64,000 bases of DNA from Streptomyces sedi (lineage in GTDB: Bacteria > Actinomycetota > Actinomycetes > Streptomycetales > Streptomycetaceae). The notes below the pieces were generated by a model that had not been told where the DNA came from, did no database searches, and saw nothing but the letters and a program-made list of their open reading frames with translations. The stretch spans positions 62,001 to 126,000 of the forward strand of contig NZ_VDGT01000011.1 in assembly GCF_006335015.1 (NCBI RefSeq), in the 5' to 3' direction. The position numbers and the translations under genes are program-made. Of the stretch, positions 36,611 through 45,115 are shown in pieces (the first letter of the stretch is position 1; each line of letters opens with the position of its first letter).

Positions 36611-37383
36611 TGAACTCTCCCGGTGAGCGCCCCCGGTTCGACCATCTGCTGCACTACGTGCCCGACGTGCCCGAGGCGGTGGCCGCCTACCGCGCGGCCG
36701 GGCTGCCGGCCCACACCAACGACGCGCGCGACGGCTTCCAGAACGGCGGCTGGCGGCTGGACGCCCGCTACGTCGAGATCCTCACCGTCACCGACCACAC
36801 CGCGCTGCCCCGTTCCCGCTTCGAGCGGGGGGTGCGCCTGCTGGAGCCGGCGATCGAAGCGCTGCCCGGCCCCGCCGGCCCGCTCACCTTCGCGGTCGAC
36901 GTGGCCGACGCGCACGCCACGGCCGCCCGGCTGCGCGCCGCCGGGCACCGGGTCGAGGTGCTGGAGATCGAACTGGCCGAGCACGGCATCTCGTTCGTCG
37001 AGGTGTTCGTGGTGGACGGGCCGCCGTGGTGGCCGTTCTTCATCACCTGCACGCCGTCAGGTGAGGAGCTGGTCGCCGACCTGCCGCCCGGCGCGTTCGA
37101 GCGCGGGCCGCACGATCTGACCGGGCTGGTCGTCTCGGCCCCCGAACCGGAGGCCGCCGCCCGCGCTTTGGGGGAGCTGCTCGGCCTCCCCGCCGAGGGC
37201 ACCCGGGTGCCGCTACCGGGGGCAGCCGTCACCTTCGAACGCGTGGGGGACGACCCGCACACCGGCCGGGACGCGGCCGGCGGCCACGGGCGGCTGACCG
37301 CCATCGGTCTCGACGGCGCCGACGGCGCGGACACGTACCGCGCCGTGGAGCTCCACGGGCTGCGGGTCCGTTACCGCGCCTGA
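36610..37383 (+). CDS. VOC (glyoxalase-like) family protein
   Basis: A 257-aa protein of the glyoxalase-like domain type. It has two related halves, beginning FDHLLHYVPDVPEAVAAYRAAG and HDLTGLVVSAPEPEAAARALGEL, with an N-terminal His in the metal-ligand position. The WWPFFITC motif near residue 140 is characteristic of this subgroup. Substrate unknown. The iron-box-like element at its start would make it iron-responsive if real. Confidence 0.85.
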   Translation: MNSPGERPRFDHLLHYVPDVPEAVAAYRAAGLPAHTNDARDGFQNGGWRLDARYVEILTVTDHTALPRSRFERGVRLLEPAIEALPGPAGPLTFAVDVADAHATAARLRAAGHRVEVLEIELAEHGISFVEVFVVDGPPWWPFFITCTPSGEELVADLPPGAFERGPHDLTGLVVSAPEPEAAARALGELLGLPAEGTRVPLPGAAVTFERVGDDPHTGRDAAGGHGRLTAIGLDGADGADTYRAVELHGLRVRYRA

Positions 37384-37412
37384 GCCCCCGCCGGCGGGCG
37401 GGGGGCGCCGGC

Positions 37413-37958
37413 TCAGCGGAAGATCTTGCTCTTCCGCTGCGGCAGGAACCACGGCTTCGAGCCCAGCAGCCCGTCCACGGTGTACGGGCCGCCGCCCGCC
37501 AACGCCAGCGTCACGAAGCCGAAGAGCAGCGGCAGGTCGGGGCCGAAGTAGTACGGGTCCGACGACCAGGAGACCGTCAGCCAGAACGCCAGCGCCAGCA
37601 GCGCGCCCAGCGCCGCCGCCCACCTGGTGCGCAGCCCCACCAGGATCGCCACCCCGATCACGATCTCCGCGACGGCCGTCCCGTGCCCCATCAACTCCGG
37701 GGACTCCAACGCCAGATCGACCAGCCAGGGCACGGGCGAGTCGTCCTTGGCGACGGTCAGCATCCCCTCCATCGTGTCGGTGTTCATCACCGAGCTGAAG
37801 GGGCCACCGTCCACGTACTTGTCGATCCCCGCGTAGAGGAAGGTGAACCCGAGGAACAGGCGCAGCGGCAGCATCGCCCACCGCGTGGCGGCCTCCCGGA
37901 CGCCTCCGGGCCCCCCGGGCACCGGGGGATGGCCGCCCAACTGGTCCGACACCGACAT
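37413..37958 (-). CDS. DoxX-family membrane protein
   Basis: A 181-aa protein with four transmembrane helices. The first is followed by the family-typical FLYAGIDKYVDGG, and the later ones by GHGTAVAEIVIGVAILVGLRTR and a PLLFGFVTLALAGGGPYTVDGLL helix. DoxX proteins associate with membrane thiol/redox systems in some actinobacteria; the function here is open. The gene is on the same strand and just downstream of the membrane protein at 37996-39309. Confidence 0.88.
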   Translation of the reverse strand: MSVSDQLGGHPPVPGGPGGVREAATRWAMLPLRLFLGFTFLYAGIDKYVDGGPFSSVMNTDTMEGMLTVAKDDSPVPWLVDLALESPELMGHGTAVAEIVIGVAILVGLRTRWAAALGALLALAFWLTVSWSSDPYYFGPDLPLLFGFVTLALAGGGPYTVDGLLGSKPWFLPQRKSKIFR

Positions 37959-37995
37959 GGGCCAACGCCCTTTCGTCGCGGCTTTCTGGGACGGG

Positions 37996-39309
37996 TCAGT
38001 CTGCCACCGTGACGCGGTAGCGGCCAGACTCCGTGCCGGCCGCGGTGATCACCTGCACCTCGACCCGGCCCGGCTCGACCTCAGCCGGCACGCACACCAC
38101 CAGCCGGTCGTCGCGCGGGTTGTCGAACCCGCCGCGCCGGGGCACCAGCGGCACCGGAACGGTCAGGCCGCCGATCCGCACCACCGTCTCCGCCAGCCGC
38201 TGCGCGGAACCCGCGCCGGCCGGCACGAACCCCGAGCCCCTGATCTCCAGTTCGTCGCCCTGCCTGATCGGCGCCACCACCGTGCCCGGCTCCCGCACCC
38301 GCACCACCGACTGGATGACGGGCCGCGCGCCCTCGGTGTACTTGGCGCCCAGATACGTCAACGCGGAGACCGCGAGCAGCAGCGCCACGCCCCACGGCAG
38401 GTCGGGCAACTCCCGTGGCGCCCGCGCCAGTCGCACCCCGACCAGCACCATCGCCGCCGCGTTCACCAGCAGGAACTGCGTGTCGGGGAAGCTGCCGCGC
38501 CCCGCGTCGTCGGTCAACAGGTCGGCCGGGCGCGGCGCCTCGGCCCTGACCTTCTGCATCCGGAAGCCGCGCACCCGCGTCGCCACCGTGTGCCGCACCC
38601 AGACCGTCACCGCGCAGGAGAGCGCGACCGCGGCCAGCAGCCCGCCGCCGCGCGTGAGCTCCAACCCGTCGAGCAGCGCCGAGCGTTCACCGCCTTCGCC
38701 GAGCGCGGCCAGCGTGAACGCCAGCATCAGCACGGTCACCCCGCAGAACAGCAGCCAGCCGGCGGCCACCCCGCGGGACGTCGACAGCCGGTTGTCCTCG
38801 CCGATCAGCGGCGCCAGGAACCCGCCGCGCTCGCGGTGCGCCCGGCCGACGACCGTCAGCAACGCGGCGACCAGCGCGGCGGCCAGCAGCGCCGTGGTGC
38901 GCGCCGTCGTCCAACCCCGGTCGCCCAGCAGCGCGGTCACGCCCTGGCCCAACGCCAGCGCCCCCACCACGCCCCACAGGGCGAACGACGCCCGGTCGGC
39001 CAGCCGCGCCAGCCGGAAACGGCCGTGCGCCTCGGTGCTGGCCGCCACCTCCCTGGCCGCCTCCGTCAGTTCGTCGGAGATCCACTGCCGGGACGCCTCG
39101 GGGGAGTGGCCCAGGGCCGGCGGTATCCCGTCGCCCCTGGCCAGCCGGTCACGCAGCTCCGCCAGCGCCTCCTCGGAACGGCGCAGCGCGGCCCGGGTCG
39201 ACTGCGGGCAGTCGCCGCACGCGCAGTCCGCCGGATGGGCCGGCGGAGCCGGGCGCGCGGCCTCCGGCGCCCCGCTCGGCGCGGCTTCGCTGGACGGCTC
39301 CTCGGCCAC
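37996..39309 (-). CDS. Multi-spanning membrane protein with IPT/TIG-like C-terminal domain
   Basis: A 437-aa protein with a cytoplasmic N-terminal part of about 100 residues containing a CACGDC motif. About six to seven transmembrane helices follow (ASFALWGVVGALALGQGV onward). A C-terminal beta domain (VRVREPGTVVAPIRQGDELEIRGSGF, written here in part) looks like an IPT/TIG fold for ligand or protein binding outside. No named family. Frequent in Streptomyces as a hypothetical protein, by memory. Confidence 0.75.
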   Translation of the reverse strand: MAEEPSSEAAPSGAPEAARPAPPAHPADCACGDCPQSTRAALRRSEEALAELRDRLARGDGIPPALGHSPEASRQWISDELTEAAREVAASTEAHGRFRLARLADRASFALWGVVGALALGQGVTALLGDRGWTTARTTALLAAALVAALLTVVGRAHRERGGFLAPLIGEDNRLSTSRGVAAGWLLFCGVTVLMLAFTLAALGEGGERSALLDGLELTRGGGLLAAVALSCAVTVWVRHTVATRVRGFRMQKVRAEAPRPADLLTDDAGRGSFPDTQFLLVNAAAMVLVGVRLARAPRELPDLPWGVALLLAVSALTYLGAKYTEGARPVIQSVVRVREPGTVVAPIRQGDELEIRGSGFVPAGAGSAQRLAETVVRIGGLTVPVPLVPRRGGFDNPRDDRLVVCVPAEVEPGRVEVQVITAAGTESGRYRVTVAD

Positions 39310-39439
39310 GGTGTTCCCTACTTCCCCCGGGCCCGGAGCGCGGGGCCGGCGACCGGCGCCTTATCGCATCAACGCCGGGCCGTGGATAGACGCTCCTCGA
39401 TGTCTGTGGCCCTAGGGATTCTGCCTTACCCGCGCGCGC

Positions 39440-40516
39440 TCACGCGGGCCGGGTCGCGCCGCTGAACGGCATCGAGTCGACGCCGGCCAGCCGCACCGGG
39501 GTGCCCGACCTCGCGGCGTGCACGATCTGGCCGTTGCCGATGTAGAGCGCGACATGGCTGTTGTCCGCGTAGTAGAACACCAGGTCGCCGGGGGCCAACT
39601 CGGAACGCGCGACGCGCGGCCCCGCCGTCGCCTGCGCGTAGCTGGTGCGCGGCAGCGACACCCCGGCCGCGCCCCACGCGGCCTGCGTCAGCCCGGAGCA
39701 GTCGAACGCGTCCGGGCCCGTCGCGCCCCAGCCGTACGGCTTGCCCACCTGCGCCAGCGCGAAGCCGACCGCCGTCGCCGCCCGCGCCGACGGCGCCTCC
39801 ACGGCGCCGACCGGCCGGGGCTCGTCCCGCCCCGCGCGGGCCGGGGCCAGGCCCTCGCCCTCCTCGGCGAGCAGCCGCTCGCGCTCCTCCGCGGTGCGGG
39901 TCGCCAGCAGCTCCTCCGCCTCCGCCAGCCGCTCCTCGACCGTCTCGCGGTGCCGCTCGGCCTCCTCCCGCGCCTCCTCGACGGTCTCGGCGCGCTGGTC
40001 CGCCTCGTCCCGCAACTGCTCCAGGTCGCGCAGCTTCTCGGTGACCTCGCGCACCCGCTGCGCCTGCCGGTCGCCGGTGCGGCTGGCCACGGCGGCGCGG
40101 CGCAGATAGTCCTCCGGGTCGCTGGAGAGCGCCAGGGCCAGCCCGGCCGGCATCCCGCCCGAGCGGTAGCTGGCGCTGGCGTGCGCGCCGAGGGCGTCGC
40201 GCGCCTCGTTCAACTCCTCGGTGTGCCGGTCGGATCGGGCCGCCAGCTCGGCCAGCTGCTCCTCCGCCTCCTCGGCGGTCTCCGTCGCCGCGTTGTACGC
40301 CTCGGTGGCGCGCTCGGCCTCGTGGTGCAGCGTGTCGACGCGCTCCTCGACCTCGGCGAGGGTCGGCTCCGGCTCGGCCATCGCCGGCGCCTCCAGCGCG
40401 CCGGCGGCGGCGCCGGCGAGGGTGAGCCCCGCGGCGACCCGCAGGGCGGGGCGTCTGGACGACCAGGGTTTTCGGTAGGTGGGACGCCTCCAGCGGCGCC
40501 CGCGATGCTCGGCCAT
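39440..40516 (-). CDS. Secreted NlpC/P60 peptidoglycan endopeptidase
   Basis: A 358-aa exported cell-wall hydrolase. A signal peptide (RVAAGLTLAGAAAGALEAPAMA) is followed by a long Glu/Ala/Arg-rich coiled coil (about 50-220). The catalytic NlpC/P60 domain (about 245-358) has Cys in DAFDCSGLTQ and His in DNSHVALYIGNGQ. These enzymes cut D-Glu-meso-DAP bonds, and the coiled coil is typical of RipA-like auto-inhibited hydrolases. A second enzyme of the same design lies at 51735-52928. Confidence 0.93.
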   Translation of the reverse strand: MAEHRGRRWRRPTYRKPWSSRRPALRVAAGLTLAGAAAGALEAPAMAEPEPTLAEVEERVDTLHHEAERATEAYNAATETAEEAEEQLAELAARSDRHTEELNEARDALGAHASASYRSGGMPAGLALALSSDPEDYLRRAAVASRTGDRQAQRVREVTEKLRDLEQLRDEADQRAETVEEAREEAERHRETVEERLAEAEELLATRTAEERERLLAEEGEGLAPARAGRDEPRPVGAVEAPSARAATAVGFALAQVGKPYGWGATGPDAFDCSGLTQAAWGAAGVSLPRTSYAQATAGPRVARSELAPGDLVFYYADNSHVALYIGNGQIVHAARSGTPVRLAGVDSMPFSGATRPA

Positions 40517-40684
40517 GAGGCAGGACGCTAGACCGGCGCGGACCCCGCAACCGCTCTCTGACCGGCATTGGCGGCAAACGGCTGTAGCTGACCCGAGTTG
40601 ATCGAAACGATCGAGAACGACTACCGTTCGCTCAAGCTTTGGGACTCAGCGTGATCACTTTCGGGGGATGGGGACACCGGCGCC

Positions 40685-41506
40685 TCAGGAGCCCTCGGCG
40701 GCCTCCGCCAGCGGCTCGATCAGCTCGACGAACTCGGCGAACGGCCGCGCCCCCTGGAGAGGCTGCCCGTTGACCAGGAACGACGGCGGCGTGGTGATCC
40801 CCAGATCCATCGCCTCCTCGGCGTCGGCGCCCACCGCCTCACCGGCCTCGTCCGACTCCATGTCGGCCAACAGCCGCTCCACGTCCGGCACCCCGGCCTC
40901 CTCGGCCAGCTCCGTCAACCCCTCCTCGGAGAACCTGCCGCTCTCCAGATGGAACTCCTCGGCGAACGCCGCCTCGTGGAACTCCCAGAACCGCCCCTGC
41001 CGCCCCGCCGCCCACGCGGCCCGCGCGGCGGCGTCCGACTCCGGGCCGTTGATCGGGAAGTTGCGGAACTCGATGCGCAGCAGCCCCCGCTCCACGTACT
41101 CCTCGACCAGCATCCCGTGCGCGCCCCTGGCGTGCGTCCCGCAGAACGCGCACTGGAAGTCCGCGTACTCGATCATCACCACCGGCGCGTCCGCCTCGCC
41201 GAGCGCCAGCGGATCGTTCGCGTCCCGCCGCGCCAGTTCGAGCGCCGGATGCCCGTCCGGCAGCGGCACGACCTCCTCCTGGCCGCCGGCCCCGTCGGCG
41301 TCGTCGCCACCACCACCGCTCACCAGCAACGCGGCGATGCTCCCCACCAGCAGGAACAGCACGACCACGACGGCCACCGCCCCCACCCCGAGGCGCTTCG
41401 ACCGGCTCCCGCCCTCCCGCGAGGACCCGGGCCCACGCCCTCCCGCCCGCCCACTCGACGGACGGCGCTGCTTCGACTTCGGCTTACGCGAACGGGAGAC
41501 CGGCAT
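40685..41506 (-). CDS. Membrane-anchored DsbA-like thioredoxin-fold protein
   Basis: A 273-aa protein with a basic cytoplasmic N-terminus, one membrane helix (VGAVAVVVVLFLLVGSIAALLV) and an extracytoplasmic thioredoxin-4/DsbA domain. The redox motif is C-A-F-C (YADFQCAFCGTHA), and the cis-Pro loop is ITTPPSFLVNG. It probably acts in oxidative folding of exported proteins. ATG 41506 was preferred to 41533. It is divergent from the HAD gene across 71 bp. Confidence 0.9.
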   Translation of the reverse strand: MPVSRSRKPKSKQRRPSSGRAGGRGPGSSREGGSRSKRLGVGAVAVVVVLFLLVGSIAALLVSGGGGDDADGAGGQEEVVPLPDGHPALELARRDANDPLALGEADAPVVMIEYADFQCAFCGTHARGAHGMLVEEYVERGLLRIEFRNFPINGPESDAAARAAWAAGRQGRFWEFHEAAFAEEFHLESGRFSEEGLTELAEEAGVPDVERLLADMESDEAGEAVGADAEEAMDLGITTPPSFLVNGQPLQGARPFAEFVELIEPLAEAAEGS

Positions 41507-41577
41507 GTCCCCCAGCGTAGGCGCCCCGCGCACGAGCGCTCGGGGGTGGCCTGAGCGTGCGCTCTACGCTGGATGCC

Positions 41578-42222
41578 GTGATCAAATGTGTGGCGTTCGA
41601 CATCGGCGAGACCCTGACGTGCGACGACCGGTACTGGGCCTCTTGGGCCGACTGGCTCGACGTGCCGCACCACACACTGTCGGCCCCGGTCGGGGCGGTC
41701 GTGGCGCAGGGCCGCGACAACGCGGACGCGCTCCGCCTGCTCCGACCGGACATCGACCTGACCGTCGAGTACGCCGCCCGGGAGCGGGCCGGGCTGGGTG
41801 AACTACTGACGGAGAACGACCTCTATCCGGACGTGCGACCGGCGCTGGCCGCGCTGTGTGATCTTGGCGTCCGTGTGGTGGTGGCCGGCAACCAGACTCG
41901 GCGCGCGGGAGAGTCGTTGCGTTCGCTGGGCCTGCCCGCGGACGCGGTCGCGGTCTCCGAGGAGTGGGGGACGGCGAAGCCGGACGTCGAGTTCTTCCAC
42001 CGGGTGACCGACCTGGCCAGGGCTGAGCCCGAGGAAACACTCTACGTGGGTGACCACCCGGCCAACGACGTGTTCCCCGCACGCGAAGCGGGGCTGTTGA
42101 CGGCCCACCTCCGGCGTGGTCCCTGGGGGCGACTCTGGGCGGACACCCGGGAGGTGCTGGCGGCTGCCGACTGGTCCGTCTCCGGCCTCGGTCAGCTGGC
42201 GAGCGTCGTCGCGGGGAAGTGA
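41578..42222 (+). CDS. HAD-superfamily hydrolase
   Basis: A 214-aa HAD-fold protein: motif I VAFDIGETL (the nucleophilic Asp is present, but the second Asp is Gly), motif III Lys in AKPDVEFF, and motif IV YVGDHPANDV. Substrate unknown. GTG 41578 lies 7 nt after TACGCT (41565-41570), consistent with a leaderless transcript; GTG 41557 is an alternative. Base composition and codon use here are somewhat less G/C-biased than in flanking genes, as in the next three genes. Confidence 0.88.
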   Translation: MIKCVAFDIGETLTCDDRYWASWADWLDVPHHTLSAPVGAVVAQGRDNADALRLLRPDIDLTVEYAARERAGLGELLTENDLYPDVRPALAALCDLGVRVVVAGNQTRRAGESLRSLGLPADAVAVSEEWGTAKPDVEFFHRVTDLARAEPEETLYVGDHPANDVFPAREAGLLTAHLRRGPWGRLWADTREVLAAADWSVSGLGQLASVVAGK

Positions 42223-42256
42223 ACGCCCGACCGCGTCAGGGCGACGGCTCGATGTC

Positions 42257-42793
42257 TCAGTCGCCACCTGCCACCATGGCGTGCAGCATCATCAGCGCGG
42301 CGGCGGTGTTGGCCGCACGGATCTGCCCCTTGGCGAGTAGATCCGGCACATCCGCCAGCGGCACCCAGGCGCGCCGCGACGACTCGAAGTCATCCTCCGG
42401 AGGCCCCATCTGCTCCGCGCCCTCCGACCAGTACACGTGATGCCGAGCGTCGCTGAGTCCGTTTGACGGCTCGACGGTCAGAAGATGCCGTAGCGGCCCG
42501 GCCGGCCGCCACCCCGTCTCCTCCAACATCTCCCGCGCCGCCGCGTCCTCCAACGACTCGCCGTCCTCGACCACGCCGGCCGCGATCTCCCAGCCCCAGG
42601 AGTCCGTGATGAACCGGTGCCGCCACAACAGCAGCGCCTCGCCTGCCTCGTTGACCGCCGTCGCCAGCGCGACGGGGCGTTGCCGAATCAGGTAGTGGTC
42701 GAGATGACGGCCGTCGGGCAGCTCTACGTCGGCCAAATTCACCCGCAGCCACGGGTTTGAGTACACCGTTCGCTCACCGTGGTTCTTCCACAT
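42257..42793 (-). CDS. NUDIX hydrolase
   Basis: A 178-aa NUDIX enzyme with a complete box GVVEDGESLEDAAAREMLEETGW (given as GVVEDGESLED and REMLEETG), the Mg-binding Glu residues intact. The N-terminal NPWLRVNLADVELPDG and GWEIAAG resemble ADP-ribose/nucleoside diphosphate-sugar pyrophosphatases. ATG 42793 follows GAGAGGA. A GTG at 42835 in frame would overlap the upstream regulator's stop and is a real alternative (192 aa). The overlap links it to the regulator gene. Confidence 0.88.
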   Translation of the reverse strand: MWKNHGERTVYSNPWLRVNLADVELPDGRHLDHYLIRQRPVALATAVNEAGEALLLWRHRFITDSWGWEIAAGVVEDGESLEDAAAREMLEETGWRPAGPLRHLLTVEPSNGLSDARHHVYWSEGAEQMGPPEDDFESSRRAWVPLADVPDLLAKGQIRAANTAAALMMLHAMVAGGD

Positions 42794-42824
42794 TCCGTCA
42801 ACGTCCTCTCGTGATGCGTTCGTG

Positions 42825-44174
42825 TCACTGGACACTGCCTAGGTCCAGGGGCACCAGAAGCGTCTCGTCGATCAGCTCGACGGCGTCCGCCGCGCTACGC
42901 GTCTCGTAGCGCGCCAACGTGGTCCGCACCGAGTTGAGCCGATCCCTGATGCGCTGTGATTCCATCCCCCGCGCCGTCGCCACCAGTTCGGTCGTGGTGG
43001 CCGCGGCTCTGTCGATCTCGCCGGCCGCCGCTTCGGTGCGGGCCAGGGTCGCCAGACGGTGAGCCCGCCCCCGCGTGTGGGCCAACGAATGTACGGCCTC
43101 CTCCGCGTACACCTGTGCCGGGGCGGTGTCGCCCAGGCTCATCAACGCCTCTGCCAGGTGGGCCTCCACCAGGCCGGGTTGCACGTAGCCTGTCTCCTCC
43201 GGCTCCTGGTCGATCCTGATGTGACCGGCCGCGCGCTCCGCGAGCCCCATGCAGCGGTGGGCGGCTGACTCGTCACCCATGCGTGCGAACGCCTTGGCCT
43301 GCATGGCGTGGAGGTCCGCCGCAAGCGCGGGGGAGATATGTGCGCCGGCAGCGCGGACGCCGGCTTCCGCGAAGGCCACTGCTTGCCGAAAGTCCTTCAT
43401 GTACACGGCCTGGTTGACCAACAGCACGATTACGTAGCCGCCGAACCGTCGGTCGCCGGAGGCCTTCGCCAGCCGTAGGGCCTGGTGGAAGTATCGCTGC
43501 GCGATGGCCTGTTGATCAGAGTCGTAGGAACAGATCCCCGCCACGGCGACCAGGCTTCCGACCGCTCGGAAGAGTTCCCGCCCGACGGGGTCGCAGTAGG
43601 CGCCCCGCAACATCGGTGCAGCTTCTCTGGTCAGGAAACGGAGAATTCTGCCTCGCGTCGCCATCCCGCCGACGCGACGGTACATCTGTTCGTAATGGGA
43701 ACGCGCTACGCCGAGAACGGCGATGTCATCGGGGCCGACACGAACGGTGCCCTGGCGCGAGACATCCACGTCGTGTGGCGGGTTCTCCCACTCCCAGACC
43801 GGAGCCACCGCCTCCATTCCCGTGACCACGCCCAGTTCACTGAGACGCATTCTTCCGTCCGAGTGCCAGAAGGCCGTGGCGCGGTCCAAAAACCCAGGCA
43901 GCGTCGGGCCGGTCGCGCGCGTGGATGCGAGCGGACCAAACCCGGCGGCGTCCAGGGAGACCGGGCGGCCGAGCCGGTCGGTGAGCACGGAGCAGATGAT
44001 GTCCGGGACCTCGCCCCGCGGTTTCTGACCTCGTATCCACCGAAGGACGGACGTGTTGTCGTACCGAAGCGAGAGGCCTCGCGGTCTCCCCGCCTCGTTC
44101 ACTCGGGTGGCCAGGCCCACATGGGACACACCGGCCTCATCAAGGAGTGCCGCCAGAAGCGTGTTCGGTTCCAC
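42825..44174 (-). CDS. Large XRE/NsdA-like transcriptional regulator with TPR-like domain
   Basis: A 449-aa actinomycete regulator type. The N-terminus MEPNTLLAALLDEAGVSHVGLATRVN forms an atypical helix-turn-helix (seen to RWIRGQKPRGEVPDIICSVL). A VWEWENPPHDVDVSR motif follows, and a helical repeat, TPR-like C-terminal domain (from about residue 190, FHQALRLAKASGDR, VEAHLAEALMSLGD). Similar Streptomyces proteins include sporulation/antibiotic regulators of the NsdA kind. GTG 44174 lies 6 nt after TACACT, suggesting leaderless mRNA; ATG 44198 is an alternative. Confidence 0.82.
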   Translation of the reverse strand: MEPNTLLAALLDEAGVSHVGLATRVNEAGRPRGLSLRYDNTSVLRWIRGQKPRGEVPDIICSVLTDRLGRPVSLDAAGFGPLASTRATGPTLPGFLDRATAFWHSDGRMRLSELGVVTGMEAVAPVWEWENPPHDVDVSRQGTVRVGPDDIAVLGVARSHYEQMYRRVGGMATRGRILRFLTREAAPMLRGAYCDPVGRELFRAVGSLVAVAGICSYDSDQQAIAQRYFHQALRLAKASGDRRFGGYVIVLLVNQAVYMKDFRQAVAFAEAGVRAAGAHISPALAADLHAMQAKAFARMGDESAAHRCMGLAERAAGHIRIDQEPEETGYVQPGLVEAHLAEALMSLGDTAPAQVYAEEAVHSLAHTRGRAHRLATLARTEAAAGEIDRAAATTTELVATARGMESQRIRDRLNSVRTTLARYETRSAADAVELIDETLLVPLDLGSVQ

Positions 44175-44194
44175 GGGGGGAGTGTAGTGAACCG

Positions 44195-44250
44195 GCATTC
44201 ACACACTGTGTGTTGAGTGTGCCTCCGATGACCTGCTTCACACACTCCCG
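44195..44250. promoter_or_regulatory. Palindromic operator candidate between divergent genes
   Basis: CACACA-C-TGTGTG (44200-44212) is a 6-bp-arm palindrome embedded in TTCACACACTGTGTGTTGAG. The half TTCACACACT recurs at 44238-44247, and AGTGTG at 44216-44221. The cluster lies just upstream of the NsdA-like regulator start, where an autoregulatory site would be expected. Confidence 0.5.
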
Positions 44251-44362
44251 GCCTGCCCCGCCCCACGGCACTCTGATCGCGACCCGCATTCCCGAAAGCC
44301 TCATGGACGTGGGCGGTAAGAACCATTCCCCGTCCACGTCAGGCGGAAAGGCAGGAAAACCC

Positions 44363-45037
44363 GTGCCAGATCTACTCGTTCCGGAATCCGTCGCGACGTG
44401 GGGACCACGTCGCGTTCCCGTTCCCTACGCCGCTCACTGGACCGGCGAGAAGGTCACCGCCTCGCGGGTGGTCTCACGGGTCGACGGCGCCGGAATCCGA
44501 TACGTCGACGAGACGGCCGCCGACCGCGACGCCTTCGGCGTGCTGTGGGGCCGGCTCGCCAACGCCCCCGGCGCCGGACGCCCCGACTTCCGCAGCCTGC
44601 ACCCCGCACGCCAACGCCACACTCAGGCCGAACGGTTGTGCCAGGTCTGCGCCAAGCCCGCCAGCCACAACCGCGACGGCTGGCTCTTCCTCGTGAACGA
44701 AGACGAAGCGAGTCACGACGCAGGCGGTCAGCACACCACCCACGACGGCACCCTCACCACCAAACCGCCGGTCTGTCTGCCCTGTGCACGGCTGGCCGTT
44801 CAGCACTGTCCCCACCTCACCCACCCTCTCGGCGTTCGCGCCCGCCGCCCGAGGATCTGGGGCGTCTTCGGGACCTTCTACACCCCCACGCCCGAGGGGC
44901 GTCTCCGCCCTCACCACGATCACCACCTGCCATACGGTCATCGTGCCCTCGCCTGGTTCCTCGCTTCCCAGCTCGTCACCGAACTCAAGCGTTGCACCAC
45001 CGTCGACCTCACCGCCGAGTTCCGCGCACTGAGTTGA
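44363..45037 (+). CDS. Cysteine-rich CxxC protein, 224 aa, unknown function
   Basis: GTG 44363 follows CAGGAAAA; an upstream ATG 44303 is in frame. The protein begins MPDLLVPESVATWGPRRVP and has two CxxC pairs, CQVCAKPASH (about 94) and CLPCARLAVQHC (about 138), that could bind zinc. No membrane segment. It reads divergently from the NsdA-like regulator; small proteins of this kind sit next to such regulators in Streptomyces, so a functional pair is plausible. Its C-terminus ends before a large hairpin shared with the converging cellulase gene. Confidence 0.7.
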   Translation: MPDLLVPESVATWGPRRVPVPYAAHWTGEKVTASRVVSRVDGAGIRYVDETAADRDAFGVLWGRLANAPGAGRPDFRSLHPARQRHTQAERLCQVCAKPASHNRDGWLFLVNEDEASHDAGGQHTTHDGTLTTKPPVCLPCARLAVQHCPHLTHPLGVRARRPRIWGVFGTFYTPTPEGRLRPHHDHHLPYGHRALAWFLASQLVTELKRCTTVDLTAEFRALS

Positions 45038-45066
45038 ACGGCTCTGCCCGCGCGCCGACCCCACCG

Positions 45067-45112
45067 GCCGCCCGCCCCCCGCCCGGGGGGCCGGGCGAGG
45101 GGCGGGCGGGGG
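45067..45112. terminator. Bidirectional terminator between CxxC gene and cellulase gene
   Basis: A long GC-only inverted repeat, with outer arms CCGCCCGCCCC and GGGGCGGGCGG and an inner CCCGCCCGG/CCGGGCG stem, lies in the 78-bp gap between converging genes. Confidence 0.75.
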
Positions 45113-45115
45113 CGG

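Noticed and set aside
42831-42835. GTG 42835 as definite start of the NUDIX gene
   Set aside because: Possible through overlap with the upstream stop, but ATG 42793 has the better ribosome site and family-like N-terminus; kept only as an alternative.
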